Positions 1-8,515 of a stretch of DNA of 64,000 nucleotides are shown one piece after another. Each line of letters opens with the position of its first letter. Position 1 is the first letter of the stretch. This DNA is from an uncultured Bacteroidales bacterium (GTDB lineage: Bacteria > Bacteroidota > Bacteroidia > Bacteroidales > Muribaculaceae), in assembly GCA_902787185.1 (NCBI GenBank), contig CADAFP010000003.1, positions 44,055 to 108,054 on the forward strand, written 5' to 3'. The notes beneath the pieces are model-generated. The model saw only the letters and a list, made by a program, of their open reading frames with translations. It was not told where the DNA came from and did no database searches. The translations under genes and the position numbers were made by a program.

Positions 1-791
1 TGGGCGTGGGCTTCAAAGTCACGTCGGGCCCCGTGCTTGACAAGCCCGGTGACCTGGCAGGACTGCTGACGTCGCTCGACGAGAACGATGTGCTGTTCAT
101 CGACGAGATTCACCGCCTGAGCCCCATCGTAGAGGAGTACCTCTACAGCGCAATGGAGGACTACCGTATCGACATCATGATTGACAAGGGCCCCGGCGCC
201 CGCTCGGTGCAACTGACGCTTGCCCCGTTCACCCTCATCGGCGCCACCACCCGCAGCGGCCTGCTGACCTCGCCGCTGCGTGCCCGTTTCGGCATCAACT
301 GCCACCTGGAATACTATGACCACAAGGTGCTCGAGGGCATCATCCGCCGTTCAGCCCGCCTGCTGGCCGTTCCCATCGACGACAAAGCCGCCGTGGAGAT
401 TGCCCTGCGCAGCCGTGGCACGCCCCGTATCGCCAACTCGCTGCTGCGCCGCGTGCGCGACTTTGCCCAGGTCAAGGGCAGCGGCCGCATCGACCTCGAC
501 ATCGCTCGCTATGCCCTCGAGGCGCTGAACATCGACAAATACGGCCTTGACGAGATCGACAACAAGATTCTGCTGACCATCATTGACAAGTTTGGTGGCG
601 GTCCCGTGGGCCTGAACACCATCGCCACGGCCATGAACGAGGACGCCGGCACCATCGAGGAGGTCTATGAGCCCTACCTCATCAAGGAAGGCTTCATCAA
701 CCGCACCCCGCGCGGCCGCGAAGCCACCACGCTGGCCTACAATCACCTGAAACGTGAGCGCCCCGGCGAAGTGGGAAGCATTTTTAGTTAA
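1..791 (+). CDS. ruvB: Holliday junction branch migration helicase RuvB (5' end outside window)
   Basis: This is the C-terminal part, about 263 residues, of the RuvB AAA+ ATPase, which forms hexameric rings around DNA and drives branch migration with RuvA. The reading frame is open from base 1, so the Walker A region lies upstream of the window. Counting from the GTG at base 6, Walker B with its DEIH box is at about residues 33-36, the sensor 1 GATTR at 79-83, and the arginine-rich GTPRIAN motif at 138-144. The C-terminal winged helix follows and ends near the PRGR motif typical of RuvB. The TAA stop overlaps the first word of a 7-bp repeat array. The flippase gene follows on the same strand after that array. 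Confidence 0.97.
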   Translation, partial: GVGFKVTSGPVLDKPGDLAGLLTSLDENDVLFIDEIHRLSPIVEEYLYSAMEDYRIDIMIDKGPGARSVQLTLAPFTLIGATTRSGLLTSPLRARFGINCHLEYYDHKVLEGIIRRSARLLAVPIDDKAAVEIALRSRGTPRIANSLLRRVRDFAQVKGSGRIDLDIARYALEALNIDKYGLDEIDNKILLTIIDKFGGGPVGLNTIATAMNEDAGTIEEVYEPYLIKEGFINRTPRGREATTLAYNHLKRERPGEVGSIFS

Positions 792-908
792 CAGTTAAAA
801 GTGAATAGTTAACAGTTGGCATCCGCACTCACTTGGTCAACCTCTCACTTTTAACTGTTCACTCTTAATTGTTTACTGTTCACTTTTAACTGTTCACTTT
901 TAACTGAG
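787..908. repeat. 7-bp word inverted array A with GTTGGCATCCGC core
   Basis: The ruvB-flippase spacer consists of 7-bp words. The left arm reads AGTTAAC, AGTTAAA, AGTGAAT, AGTTAAC. The right arm is made of the complementary words (ACTGTTC, ACTTTTA) repeated about nine times. The arms flank a core at 815-841 that starts GTTGGCATCCGC and ends TCAAC. The transcript could fold into a long imperfect hairpin with the core at its tip. The ruvB stop codon is inside the first word. Confidence 0.85.
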
Positions 909-911
909 ATA

Positions 912-2408
912 ATGGCTAACCTGAAATCACTGGCAAAAGACACCGCCATCTATGGCTTGAGCAGCATCATCGGGCGATTCCTCAATTACTTGTTGGTGCC
1001 CTTATACACCGCCAAATTGTCGGCCGCATCGGGCGGCTATGGCATCATCACCAACGTATATGCCTACACGGCATTGCTGCTGGTCATCCTCACCTACGGC
1101 ATGGAGACCACGTTCTTCCGCTATGCCAACAAGAGCGAGGAAAATCCCAATACCGTCTATAGCACGACGCTCATCAGCGTGGGCACCACGTCCTTGCTTT
1201 TTGTCCTGCTCGTGCTGGCATTCCTGCCCGGCATATCGGGATGGATGGGCTATGCGGCTCATCCCGAGTATGTGGGCGTGATGGCGACCGTCGTCGCGCT
1301 CGACGCATTCCAGTGCATCCCGTTCGCCTACCTGCGTTACCAGCGCCGACCCATCAAGTTTGCCGCGCTCAAGTTGCTGTTCATTTTCATGAACATCGGC
1401 TTGAACCTGCTCTACTTTGTCGCCCTGCCCGCCCTGTACAAGCACTATCCCGACGTTATCGGCACCATCTACAGCCCCAACGTGGGTGTGGGGTATGCCT
1501 TCTTCATCAACCTGTTCTGCACAGGCCTGGTGACCTTCTTCTTCTGGAAAGAGCTGTTGGGCATCAAGTATAAGTTTGACTGGTCGCTGCTCAAGCGCAT
1601 GCTCAAGTATGCCTGGCCCATTCTGGTGCTGGGTATTGCCGGCATCCTGAACCAGACCTTCGACAAGATGATGTTCCCCAAGATATACGGCGACCACGCC
1701 GACACGCAGTCGCAGTTGGGCATCTATGGTGCGGCGGTCAAGATTGCCATGATTATGGCACTGATTACCCAGGCCTTCCGCTACGCCTACGAGCCGTTTG
1801 TCTTCGGCAAGAGCCAGGACAAGGACAACCGCGAGACCTATGCCCAGGCGATGCGCTACTTCATCATCTTCACGCTGCTGGCCTTCCTGGCAGTGATGGC
1901 GTGGATTGATGTATTCAAGTATATCATTGCCCCCGACTACTGGTCGGGCCTCAAGGTCGTGCCTATCGTCATGGCCGCCGAAATCATGATGGGCATCTAC
2001 TTCAACCTGTCGTTCTGGTACAAGTTGATTGACAAGACCATCTGGGGCGCATGGTTCTCGGGCATTGGCTGCGCCGTGCTCATCCTTGTCAACGTTCTGT
2101 TCGTGCCCAAGTATGGCTACATGGCCTGTGCATGGGGAGGATTTGCTGGCTACTGCACTGCGATGGTGCTGAGTTACCTCGTGGGACAGAAGTACTACCC
2201 CATCCGCTACCCGCTGCGCGACATCGCGATGTACACCGTCGTGGCTGCCATCCTGTTTGCCGCCATGATGCTGCCCGTGGGCAACATGTGGCTCGCCCTG
2301 GCCTATCGCACGGTGCTGCTGTGCCTGTTTGTGGGCTTCATCTACCGCAAGGAGCACCTGGGCCCCATGCTGGCCAAATTGCCTGTCGTCGGGCGATTCT
2401 TCAAGTGA
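912..2408 (+). CDS. Polysaccharide/oligosaccharide flippase (Wzx-like, MATE/MOP superfamily)
   Basis: This 498-residue polytopic membrane protein has about 12-14 hydrophobic segments from residue 10 to the end. The N-terminal block (KDTAIYGLSSIIGRFLNYLL) is the typical start of lipopolysaccharide-biosynthesis flippases of the MOP superfamily, which move lipid-linked glycans across the inner membrane. Charged loops such as FGKSQDKDNRETYAQAMRYF (around 300) separate the two helix bundles, as in Wzx and MurJ-like proteins. The length fits the family. No glycosyltransferase gene is adjacent, so the transported glycan cannot be inferred. The ATG lies three bases after repeat array A, and no Shine-Dalgarno is visible. 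Confidence 0.85.
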   Translation: MANLKSLAKDTAIYGLSSIIGRFLNYLLVPLYTAKLSAASGGYGIITNVYAYTALLLVILTYGMETTFFRYANKSEENPNTVYSTTLISVGTTSLLFVLLVLAFLPGISGWMGYAAHPEYVGVMATVVALDAFQCIPFAYLRYQRRPIKFAALKLLFIFMNIGLNLLYFVALPALYKHYPDVIGTIYSPNVGVGYAFFINLFCTGLVTFFFWKELLGIKYKFDWSLLKRMLKYAWPILVLGIAGILNQTFDKMMFPKIYGDHADTQSQLGIYGAAVKIAMIMALITQAFRYAYEPFVFGKSQDKDNRETYAQAMRYFIIFTLLAFLAVMAWIDVFKYIIAPDYWSGLKVVPIVMAAEIMMGIYFNLSFWYKLIDKTIWGAWFSGIGCAVLILVNVLFVPKYGYMACAWGGFAGYCTAMVLSYLVGQKYYPIRYPLRDIAMYTVVAAILFAAMMLPVGNMWLALAYRTVLLCLFVGFIYRKEHLGPMLAKLPVVGRFFK

Positions 2409-2420
2409 CAATCTACTGTC

Positions 2421-2439
2421 GCCGTGGCTGAGCCACGGC
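2421..2439 (+). other. Perfect 8-bp hairpin downstream of the flippase
   Basis: GCCGTGGC and GCCACGGC pair around a TGA loop, 12 bases after the flippase stop. No T-run follows, so it may stabilise an mRNA end or act as an attenuator rather than an intrinsic terminator. The small gene starts 52 bases further on. Confidence 0.45.
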
Positions 2440-2491
2440 ACAGGGAACCGAACTGATAGTTTTTGTTTAATAACCATTAATCGTAACCATT

Positions 2492-2662
2492 ATGAAAGAG
2501 CAAGTATTACAAGCCATGCGCGATGCCGGAAAGCCCATGTCGGCTGGTGATGTTACTAAGGTGTTGGGCGCCGACCGCAAGGAAGTCGATAAGGCGTTTG
2601 CCGAGTTGAAAAAGGAGGGTGCCATCGTGTCGCCCGTGCGCTGCAAGTGGGCTCCCGCTTGA
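2492..2662 (+). CDS. Small winged-helix-like DNA-binding protein (56 aa)
   Basis: This 56-residue protein begins MKEQVLQAMRDAGKPMSAGD and ends VSPVRCKWAPA. The pattern is a helix, a turn with a short 'SAGDVTKVLGADRKEVDKAF' second and recognition helix, then KKEGAIVSPVRCKW as a beta wing. That is a minimal winged helix-turn-helix as in small transcriptional regulators. The coding potential is good (regular codon use, clean ATG and TGA), and a strong hairpin follows the stop. The DNA target is unknown. It could be a nucleoid-associated or regulatory protein; the fold assignment is by pattern only. Confidence 0.7.
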   Translation: MKEQVLQAMRDAGKPMSAGDVTKVLGADRKEVDKAFAELKKEGAIVSPVRCKWAPA

Positions 2663-2692
2663 CATCAAACAACACGTCAACCTGTAAACAAA

Positions 2693-2728
2693 GCGCCAGC
2701 GCATTGGGGACAGCCCCTGCGCTGGCGC
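2693..2728 (+). terminator. Strong hairpin after the small wHTH gene
   Basis: An 11-bp perfect stem (GCGCCAGCGCA paired with TGCGCTGGCGC) is extended inward by GGGG/CCCC. It is followed by an imperfect T-rich stretch. It sits between convergent genes and probably ends transcription from the left. Confidence 0.65.
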
Positions 2729-2747
2729 GATTTATGTTAGCCCTCTA

Positions 2748-5282
2748 TTAATTTCGCAAGATGATGCTAATCAGCTCGTTGAGGTCCGAAATGTTGACTG
2801 AGCCATCGTCGTTGATGTCAAATCGCTTCGCTGGATCCACCGGAACGGGAGGTCTGCCCGGAGTCGTTACACGAATGGGAAGCAACTCAAGTTCATTCCT
2901 GAACATGGTGAGAATGCCTTCCACATAGCAATTATCCCATGAATAATCGCCATTATTGGCCTTGAACATAGGTGAATAAGAATACTTGCCTGTCAAGATA
3001 TAATTGATGAGTGCATTGAGGTCGGAAATATCCACAATCCCGTCATCATTAAGATCATTCGGTTGACCAGTATATACTTTGACAGGAATCTGGATGCCAA
3101 ATTGGTTGTACATCTTCATTGTCTCGTACCCATCACTCATCGTGTAATAACGGTCATCGTCATCTTCCTCATCCTTGGTTACGGTCACGTCATCAAAACA
3201 TACATAATGATAAATCATATCGGCACTGACCTCCTCGATTGGGAATGGTCCCTCGGGGAGAACCTTAGGGCCATGGGCAACCAATTGCCAATCTCCTTCG
3301 CGGGTCAATTGCGGGATACCGTTGTATGTGGTCCAACTGGCGCATCCAATGATGGAGTCGCCGTTCACGAATGTGCCGCCCACGTTGCCGTATATGAGGG
3401 TATATTGGTCGCACTTGTCTTTCACATATAAATGATTGACTGACTGATATATCACAATGAGGGGGCACTCAAATTGCACGGCCAAACCTTTGGGCTTATC
3501 AAACAAGTCCTCGATGCAGCAAACTTGTCCAATAGGTTTTTGGGGCTCTATACGCAAGGGCAAAATCTGAATAATCAGGTCTCCTCCATTTCTACAATAA
3601 ACACCGACGATTCCATAGACGTCATAAAGCGCATCAGGGTCTTCATTGCCCGGTATCCAAACATTAAACCGGTTGTAATATGGGCATCCTTCACCCATCC
3701 CATCGGCGGGCACTATCCTGCCATCGTCCAATTTCACGCCACGGAGCACCACATAGTGTCCTCTCATAGCGACAGTCACACAATCCATGGTAATTTCTTC
3801 AGGCACCACATCAACTTTGCCAATCGGATCCTGAAGGCCTTGAGGATTATTCAACTCAGGTTGACAACTGAAGGTGGTTTTTGTGCCAGTAAAGCCCGCG
3901 GGAATCACATCACCCATCTCGTAAGTCTTATCAACTTGGCCGTAAATCAATCCGTAACCCGTGTCGTCAAAAGCATACAGATACCTACCGGCTTGAGCTA
4001 TAACTGTCGCATCATATTCCATGAACACCTCAGTATCATCTTCAATCTCCTCAAACCTTCCAAATCCAGTGTGAGGAATAAAATTGTTGTAGCATATGGG
4101 CAAGAGTTGATAAATGACACTGTCCCTGACATACGATCCCACGATACCGATGACTTCAGGATAGGTCGCTGATAAATCAATATTTGGCGACACGCCCATG
4201 AAGCCAAAATAAACGGAGCATTGGTTACCCAGAGCATCCGTAAGATAATAATTTCCATTATCAGTGGTGCTGAAGGTCACATCAGTGATCCTGACGTAAT
4301 GTGCAAACATTTCATGCCCCACCTGGTCGGCAGTTATCGTCTCGGGGTCGATGTGGATATTGGAAGTTGAGGACTGGAACCCACCGACAGCTCTCCATTC
4401 AGGCTCACCGTTATAGGTGATCTTGGACAACACAACGCCCGTGGGAATCACATCACCCAGGGTGTAAGTCTGGCCTGTAGGGCCATAGATTAAGGAATAT
4501 CCTGCACACTCATCCTTGACATAGAGGTAATTTTTGTTTTGTGCCAACGTGTAGAGCGGCCTCTGGAAACGCACCACTGTTTCGTCGGGCGTATCAAGCA
4601 GGTCCTCAAAGCAATGAACCTGTTGAGACTCGCCAAACACATACTCAGCGCTCACCACCCCGCTTATCTCGCCATCTCGCTCTGCGATAGCCTTGACAAC
4701 GGCATTGCTGCTCAGCGTGAAGGGCTCGGTATAGCGTGTCGAGGCGGTAGTGGGGTCTGTGCCATCAAGGGTGTAATAGACCTTTGCAACGGATGGCGAA
4801 CAGGTGATCGTGACCTCAATGGGAATGTAGTAGGTTCCTGAGGCAGGATGGATTTCGGGCGAATGCAAGACATTGTCATCGACGTAAACATCAATCCTGG
4901 TGGCACGCACCTGCTTGATGCCAGCAAAAAATTGCACCTCGGGGGCTCGACCCTCCCACACGCCATCATTTCCCTCAATTGTCATCTCGGGCTCACTAAA
5001 GCCTGTGGCGGGATTGCTATCGGTGCAATAGAATACAATCTTGATGATATCGCCGATTTCTGAAGATACCGTTGTGATTGAATTCTTGCCAAAACGATAT
5101 TGGGCTGCACCCAATGCACCATAAGATGTGCAAATCGTAACGCCATCTTTGCTCATGCAATCCTCACTCACCACAGTGGGTTGAATGCCAGAATCTTCTC
5201 CAGGAATAAAGGTGACCACAGTCACACCCCAGGCCATAGTCGTTATCAGACTCATCAACAGAAAAATAAGAAACTTGCGCAT
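2748..5282 (-). CDS. Secreted multidomain protein with chitobiase-type and dockerin-like modules (paralogue 1)
   Basis: The ATG at 5282 gives 844 residues starting MRKFLIFLLMSLITTMAWG, a clear signal peptide; an in-frame GTG 30 bases upstream would spoil it. After an N-terminal beta-sandwich (about 20-130) comes a chitobiase/hexosaminidase C-terminal-like module with the marker YYTLDGTDPTT. Three or more OB-like domains with 'YLYVKDE' and 'LIYG..G.TY..GDVIP' signatures follow. The protein ends in a dockerin-like half (DINDDGSVNISDLNELISII). A second half (DLNDDGIVDISDLNALINYI) lies inside the preceding domain. It is a paralogue of the next gene on the same strand. It is probably exported to the surface; the ligand is unknown and no catalytic motif was seen. 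Confidence 0.8.
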   Translation of the reverse strand: MRKFLIFLLMSLITTMAWGVTVVTFIPGEDSGIQPTVVSEDCMSKDGVTICTSYGALGAAQYRFGKNSITTVSSEIGDIIKIVFYCTDSNPATGFSEPEMTIEGNDGVWEGRAPEVQFFAGIKQVRATRIDVYVDDNVLHSPEIHPASGTYYIPIEVTITCSPSVAKVYYTLDGTDPTTASTRYTEPFTLSSNAVVKAIAERDGEISGVVSAEYVFGESQQVHCFEDLLDTPDETVVRFQRPLYTLAQNKNYLYVKDECAGYSLIYGPTGQTYTLGDVIPTGVVLSKITYNGEPEWRAVGGFQSSTSNIHIDPETITADQVGHEMFAHYVRITDVTFSTTDNGNYYLTDALGNQCSVYFGFMGVSPNIDLSATYPEVIGIVGSYVRDSVIYQLLPICYNNFIPHTGFGRFEEIEDDTEVFMEYDATVIAQAGRYLYAFDDTGYGLIYGQVDKTYEMGDVIPAGFTGTKTTFSCQPELNNPQGLQDPIGKVDVVPEEITMDCVTVAMRGHYVVLRGVKLDDGRIVPADGMGEGCPYYNRFNVWIPGNEDPDALYDVYGIVGVYCRNGGDLIIQILPLRIEPQKPIGQVCCIEDLFDKPKGLAVQFECPLIVIYQSVNHLYVKDKCDQYTLIYGNVGGTFVNGDSIIGCASWTTYNGIPQLTREGDWQLVAHGPKVLPEGPFPIEEVSADMIYHYVCFDDVTVTKDEEDDDDRYYTMSDGYETMKMYNQFGIQIPVKVYTGQPNDLNDDGIVDISDLNALINYILTGKYSYSPMFKANNGDYSWDNCYVEGILTMFRNELELLPIRVTTPGRPPVPVDPAKRFDINDDGSVNISDLNELISIILRN

Positions 5283-5505
5283 AGCGAAAAGAAATTGAAA
5301 TGAGTGAAACACAATATAATTAGGTGGATTGTCAGCACACTTGGGACAGCAATGAGCATGGGGAAATATGATGATGTGTGGCTCTCATGGCATGGAGAAG
5401 TATGACGCGCAACACTGTGTGGAGAGAATACTCCTAATGATGGCTTTTCTCCCTGTAAACTGCGGTAATTGTTGCTGCTGCCGCTCATTTGCATTGTTTT
5501 GCGCA

Positions 5506-5513
5506 CAAAATTA
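5506..5513 (-). promoter_or_regulatory. -7 box TAATTTTG, promoter of the 2748-5282 gene
   Basis: The TAnnTTTG box reads towards the gene. It would leave a leader of about 220 nt (5283-5505), in which I see no strong hairpin. The rest of the 5283-5610 interval holds only this leader and the terminator at 5547-5583. Confidence 0.5.
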
Positions 5514-5546
5514 ATACTTTTTCCCGAGCCATGCAATGATAAATAA

Positions 5547-5583
5547 AAAAATGTGGTTCCACACTTGGCAGAACCACATTTTT
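5547..5583 (-). terminator. Intrinsic terminator of the 5611-8091 gene
   Basis: A 13-bp perfect stem (AAAAATGTGGTTC / GAACCACATTTTT) with an 11-base loop is followed on the minus strand by a T-rich run. It lies 28 bases past the stop codon. Confidence 0.8.
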
Positions 5584-5610
5584 AGGATTATTATACTGTC
5601 AACCGACGTA

Positions 5611-8091
5611 TCACTTGAGGATGATGGCAATCACCTCGTTGATATCACTGATGTTCACAGTACCGTCACCGTTGATGTCACCGACAGCTTTGTAAGTGCC
5701 AGAGAGAATCATATCGATAACCAGGTTAACGTCGGCGATGTTTACGCTACCATCACCATTCACGTCACCCTTCAAGGGTTCAGGATCAACACCACCATGC
5801 TCTTTCACCTTGATGGGGAAGATCTCACGCTCGTTATTGTAAATGGTCAAGAAGCCCCATACGTCGTAGGTCTTGTTGGGGTCAAAGTCGGGCAGTGTGA
5901 GGTTAAACTGGTTGAAGAGCAGGATTTCCTCTTCGTCCTCATCTATCATGATGAACTTCGTAGCCTCGTCGGTAGGAGTAATCTGCAAGTTCTCGATGAA
6001 GAGGTAGGAATGAACGTCGTTCTGGGAAACGTCCTCAATCTTCTTGGTGATAGGCTCTACTTCAGCGGTCTTACCACCCTTCACAAACGTGCTGTCCACG
6101 GGAACCATCTGCTTGTAACCATTGGTCTTGGGATAGAGCGTCCACGTACCGGTAGCACCAATCTTGATGATATCACCATTCTCAAAATGCTCGGTCAATC
6201 TACCGTACACAAGCGTCATCTTGCCGTCAGCGTCCTTGACATACATGCGGCTACCATTCTGATAGATGGCGGTCAGCGGGGTAGTGAACTCACCATAGCC
6301 ACCCTCGGGAAGGTTATAGAGTTCAGCAATGTTCTTCACAGGCGTGGGCACAACTTTGATATCAAACCTGTAAGGCAGCAACTGGTAATTGGTCTTGTAG
6401 GAACCCACGATACCATAAACCCAGCAGAAGTCGTCGCCCTCGGCGGGATAAACGCAGTCAAACCTCTTGTAGTAACCAATGGTGTTACCCTTTTCATCAA
6501 CCAGGTTGGAACCACTGACTTTCACTTTAATCTTGACATACTTGCCCCAATTGTCATGGTTGACCTCATTGAGCGTGGCGATAGTCATGGCAACGGGCTC
6601 ACCGGTATTCTCGATGGCGTTCTCAAAGCCTGCCAGAGGAACTGCACCATTGTTGTCGGTCAACTCAGGCTCCATGTCATAGGTCTTCTTGAGTCCCATA
6701 TAGCCAGCGGGGATGACATCACCCTGCTTGTAGGTCTTACCAACGGTACCATAAACGAGACCAAAACCGGTCTCATCCATCAGATAGAGATACTTGCCAG
6801 ACTGGCCAATCACAGTGGCGTCATAGGTCAGGGTCACTTGGTTTTCCAAGTCGTCGGGCAAATCAGCCAAGTGTCCGAGTCCAAGATTGCCGGGGATGCG
6901 CTTTTTGCACTTGGTGGGCAGCAACTGATAAATGATCGCGTCACCTTTCTTGTAGGTGCCAACGACACCCTCAACGTCGTAGTCGGCGTTCAAATCATTG
7001 GGAGCTGAAACACCCATGTTGCCAAAGTAAACGGGGCACGTGTTACCATCCTGATCGGTCAACGTGTAGTTCTTGCCGTCGGCGTCCAGGCTAATGGTCA
7101 CACCACTCATCTTCACCAATTGGGCAAACCTGTCGTGGCCGACCTCATTGGCAGGAATCTCGGGAATATTAACCGTTACATTACCACTTGCCTCATTAAA
7201 GTTGTTGAGGTACTGCAACTCGGGCTCGCCAGCATAGGTCGTCTTGGTACCATAGAAACCAGCGGGAATGACATCACCCTTGCCGTAGGTCTGACCACAG
7301 TCACCATAGAACAGGGCGCATCCCGTGTTATCCATCACATAGAGGTATCCCTTGTTTTGGGCAGTGGCGGTCACGCTCTTGGTAAACTGAGCGGCAGTGC
7401 CGTCGGCCAAAGCAATGTACTCGGCGATACTATTCACCGGAACGGGAGTGGCAATGATATACTCAGCGCTTACGACATCGCTCACTTCACCATTCAGAGC
7501 CGAAATGGCTTTCAGCGTGGTGGTCTTGTTAATAGCAATGGGGGCCGAGTAGAGCGTCGAGGAGGTTGTGGGATCGTTACCGTCGGTGGTGTAATAGATC
7601 TTAGCACCGCTGGTACCACAAGTGATAGCTACATTGATGGGCTCGTAATAGGTGCGGCCAGGGAGGGAGAAGTTGGGCTTAGCCAAGCCATTCTCGGCAA
7701 CGGTGACAACAATCTTGGTTGCGCGAACCTGCTTGACACCAGCAACGAAGTCGACTGACGGAGCATTGCCTTCCCAAACACCGTCATCCATACCCGCGGG
7801 CTCAGAGAAACCCGAAGCGGGGTTTTCGGAAGTACACGTGAACTCGATCTTGGTGATGTTACCAATCGTAGAGGTGAACGTCGTGACCGAATTCTTTCCG
7901 AAACGGTACTGGGCTGCAGCAAAAGCACCGTAGGAAGTGTGAACCGTTACACCATCAAGGGTCATCTCGTCCTCGGTGGTAACAGAAGGTTGCTGGCCGA
8001 CAGTCTCACCTGGGATAAAAGTGATGACAGTCTCACCCCAAGCTGCAATCGCCAACAAACACATGGTGAATAAAGTAAATAATTTCCTCAT
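5611..8091 (-). CDS. Secreted multidomain protein with chitobiase-type and dockerin-like modules (paralogue 2)
   Basis: This protein has 826 residues from the ATG at 8091. An upstream in-frame TTG is rejected because the signal peptide MRKLFTLFTMCLLAIAAWGE starts here. The domain order matches its neighbour at 2748-5282: N-terminal beta-sandwich, chitobiase-type module (marker YYTTDGNDPTTSS), repeated OB-like domains with 'GDVIPAG' turns, then a complete dockerin-like pair (GDVNGDGSVNIADVNLVIDM and GDINGDGTVNISDINEVIAI). The two genes are a tandem duplication that has since diverged. The role is probably binding or scaffolding at the cell surface; no catalytic residues were recognised. It has its own promoter box at 8152-8159 and terminator at 5547-5583. 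Confidence 0.82.
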   Translation of the reverse strand: MRKLFTLFTMCLLAIAAWGETVITFIPGETVGQQPSVTTEDEMTLDGVTVHTSYGAFAAAQYRFGKNSVTTFTSTIGNITKIEFTCTSENPASGFSEPAGMDDGVWEGNAPSVDFVAGVKQVRATKIVVTVAENGLAKPNFSLPGRTYYEPINVAITCGTSGAKIYYTTDGNDPTTSSTLYSAPIAINKTTTLKAISALNGEVSDVVSAEYIIATPVPVNSIAEYIALADGTAAQFTKSVTATAQNKGYLYVMDNTGCALFYGDCGQTYGKGDVIPAGFYGTKTTYAGEPELQYLNNFNEASGNVTVNIPEIPANEVGHDRFAQLVKMSGVTISLDADGKNYTLTDQDGNTCPVYFGNMGVSAPNDLNADYDVEGVVGTYKKGDAIIYQLLPTKCKKRIPGNLGLGHLADLPDDLENQVTLTYDATVIGQSGKYLYLMDETGFGLVYGTVGKTYKQGDVIPAGYMGLKKTYDMEPELTDNNGAVPLAGFENAIENTGEPVAMTIATLNEVNHDNWGKYVKIKVKVSGSNLVDEKGNTIGYYKRFDCVYPAEGDDFCWVYGIVGSYKTNYQLLPYRFDIKVVPTPVKNIAELYNLPEGGYGEFTTPLTAIYQNGSRMYVKDADGKMTLVYGRLTEHFENGDIIKIGATGTWTLYPKTNGYKQMVPVDSTFVKGGKTAEVEPITKKIEDVSQNDVHSYLFIENLQITPTDEATKFIMIDEDEEEILLFNQFNLTLPDFDPNKTYDVWGFLTIYNNEREIFPIKVKEHGGVDPEPLKGDVNGDGSVNIADVNLVIDMILSGTYKAVGDINGDGTVNISDINEVIAIILK

Positions 8092-8151
8092 TGCAATGAA
8101 AGTTATTAAATGGTTAATAATGACAAGTTCTACAACATCTTTATAATTGGG

Positions 8152-8159
8152 CAAAGTTA
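8152..8159 (-). promoter_or_regulatory. -7 box TAACTTTG with -33 TTG, promoter of the 5611-8091 gene
   Basis: TAACTTTG is preceded, 19 bases upstream on the minus strand, by TTG. This is the Bacteroidota primary-sigma arrangement. The expected leader is about 60 nt. Confidence 0.7.
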
Positions 8160-8274
8160 CTATTATTTTTCCATTCATCAACCATTATGGCGCAAAAAAA
8201 TCCCATAAAAACTCAATTGGAGTTAAAACAAAAAAAACACGGGGTTAAGGGCATCGGTTTAAAAGATTAATGAT

Positions 8275-8282
8275 TACCTTTG
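8275..8282 (+). promoter_or_regulatory. -7 box TACCTTTG, promoter of the CotH-family gene
   Basis: The TACCTTTG match faces the gene at 8516 and would give a leader of about 230 nt, most of it occupied by structured repeats. Together with the box at 8152 it makes the 8092-8515 interval a divergent promoter region. Confidence 0.6.
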
Positions 8283-8308
8283 CAGGTTGTAATTAAATTC
8301 TCAAGTTT

Positions 8309-8475
8309 CTAAAGTGGCTTTGCCCCTTTAGGAAACTTGAAGATTAGGGATTAAAGATTAGGGATAGGCCCATAGGGTCGAAAACCCGCAAACTTTGAAA
8401 AGGTTTTCTTCACTAATCACTCATCACTAATCTTTAATCTTCAAGTTCTGAAGTGCTTAGCACTTTAGAAACTTG
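8309..8475 (+). repeat. 7-bp word inverted array H inside the CotH leader
   Basis: Two hairpins built on CAAGTTTCTAAAG (about 8311-8340 and 8442-8475) flank an inner pair of 7-bp arrays. The left inner array has GATTAGG and GATTAAA words (8341-8365). The right one has ACTAATC and ACTCATC words (8411-8440). The arms are largely complementary, so the whole leader can fold on itself. Confidence 0.75.
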
Positions 8476-8515
8476 AATTAAGTAAAGTCACCAATTTTCA
8501 AAGCTATAGAACATC

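Noticed and set aside
1002-2477. A long open frame on the minus strand opposite the flippase gene
   Set aside because: It is rich in H, Q and E with no family resemblance and mirrors the codon pattern of the real gene; an antisense shadow typical of GC-rich coding DNA.
5536-7008. A 490-codon plus-strand frame opposite the second dockerin-like protein
   Set aside because: It runs through a hairpin terminator and mirrors the real gene; no signal or motif.
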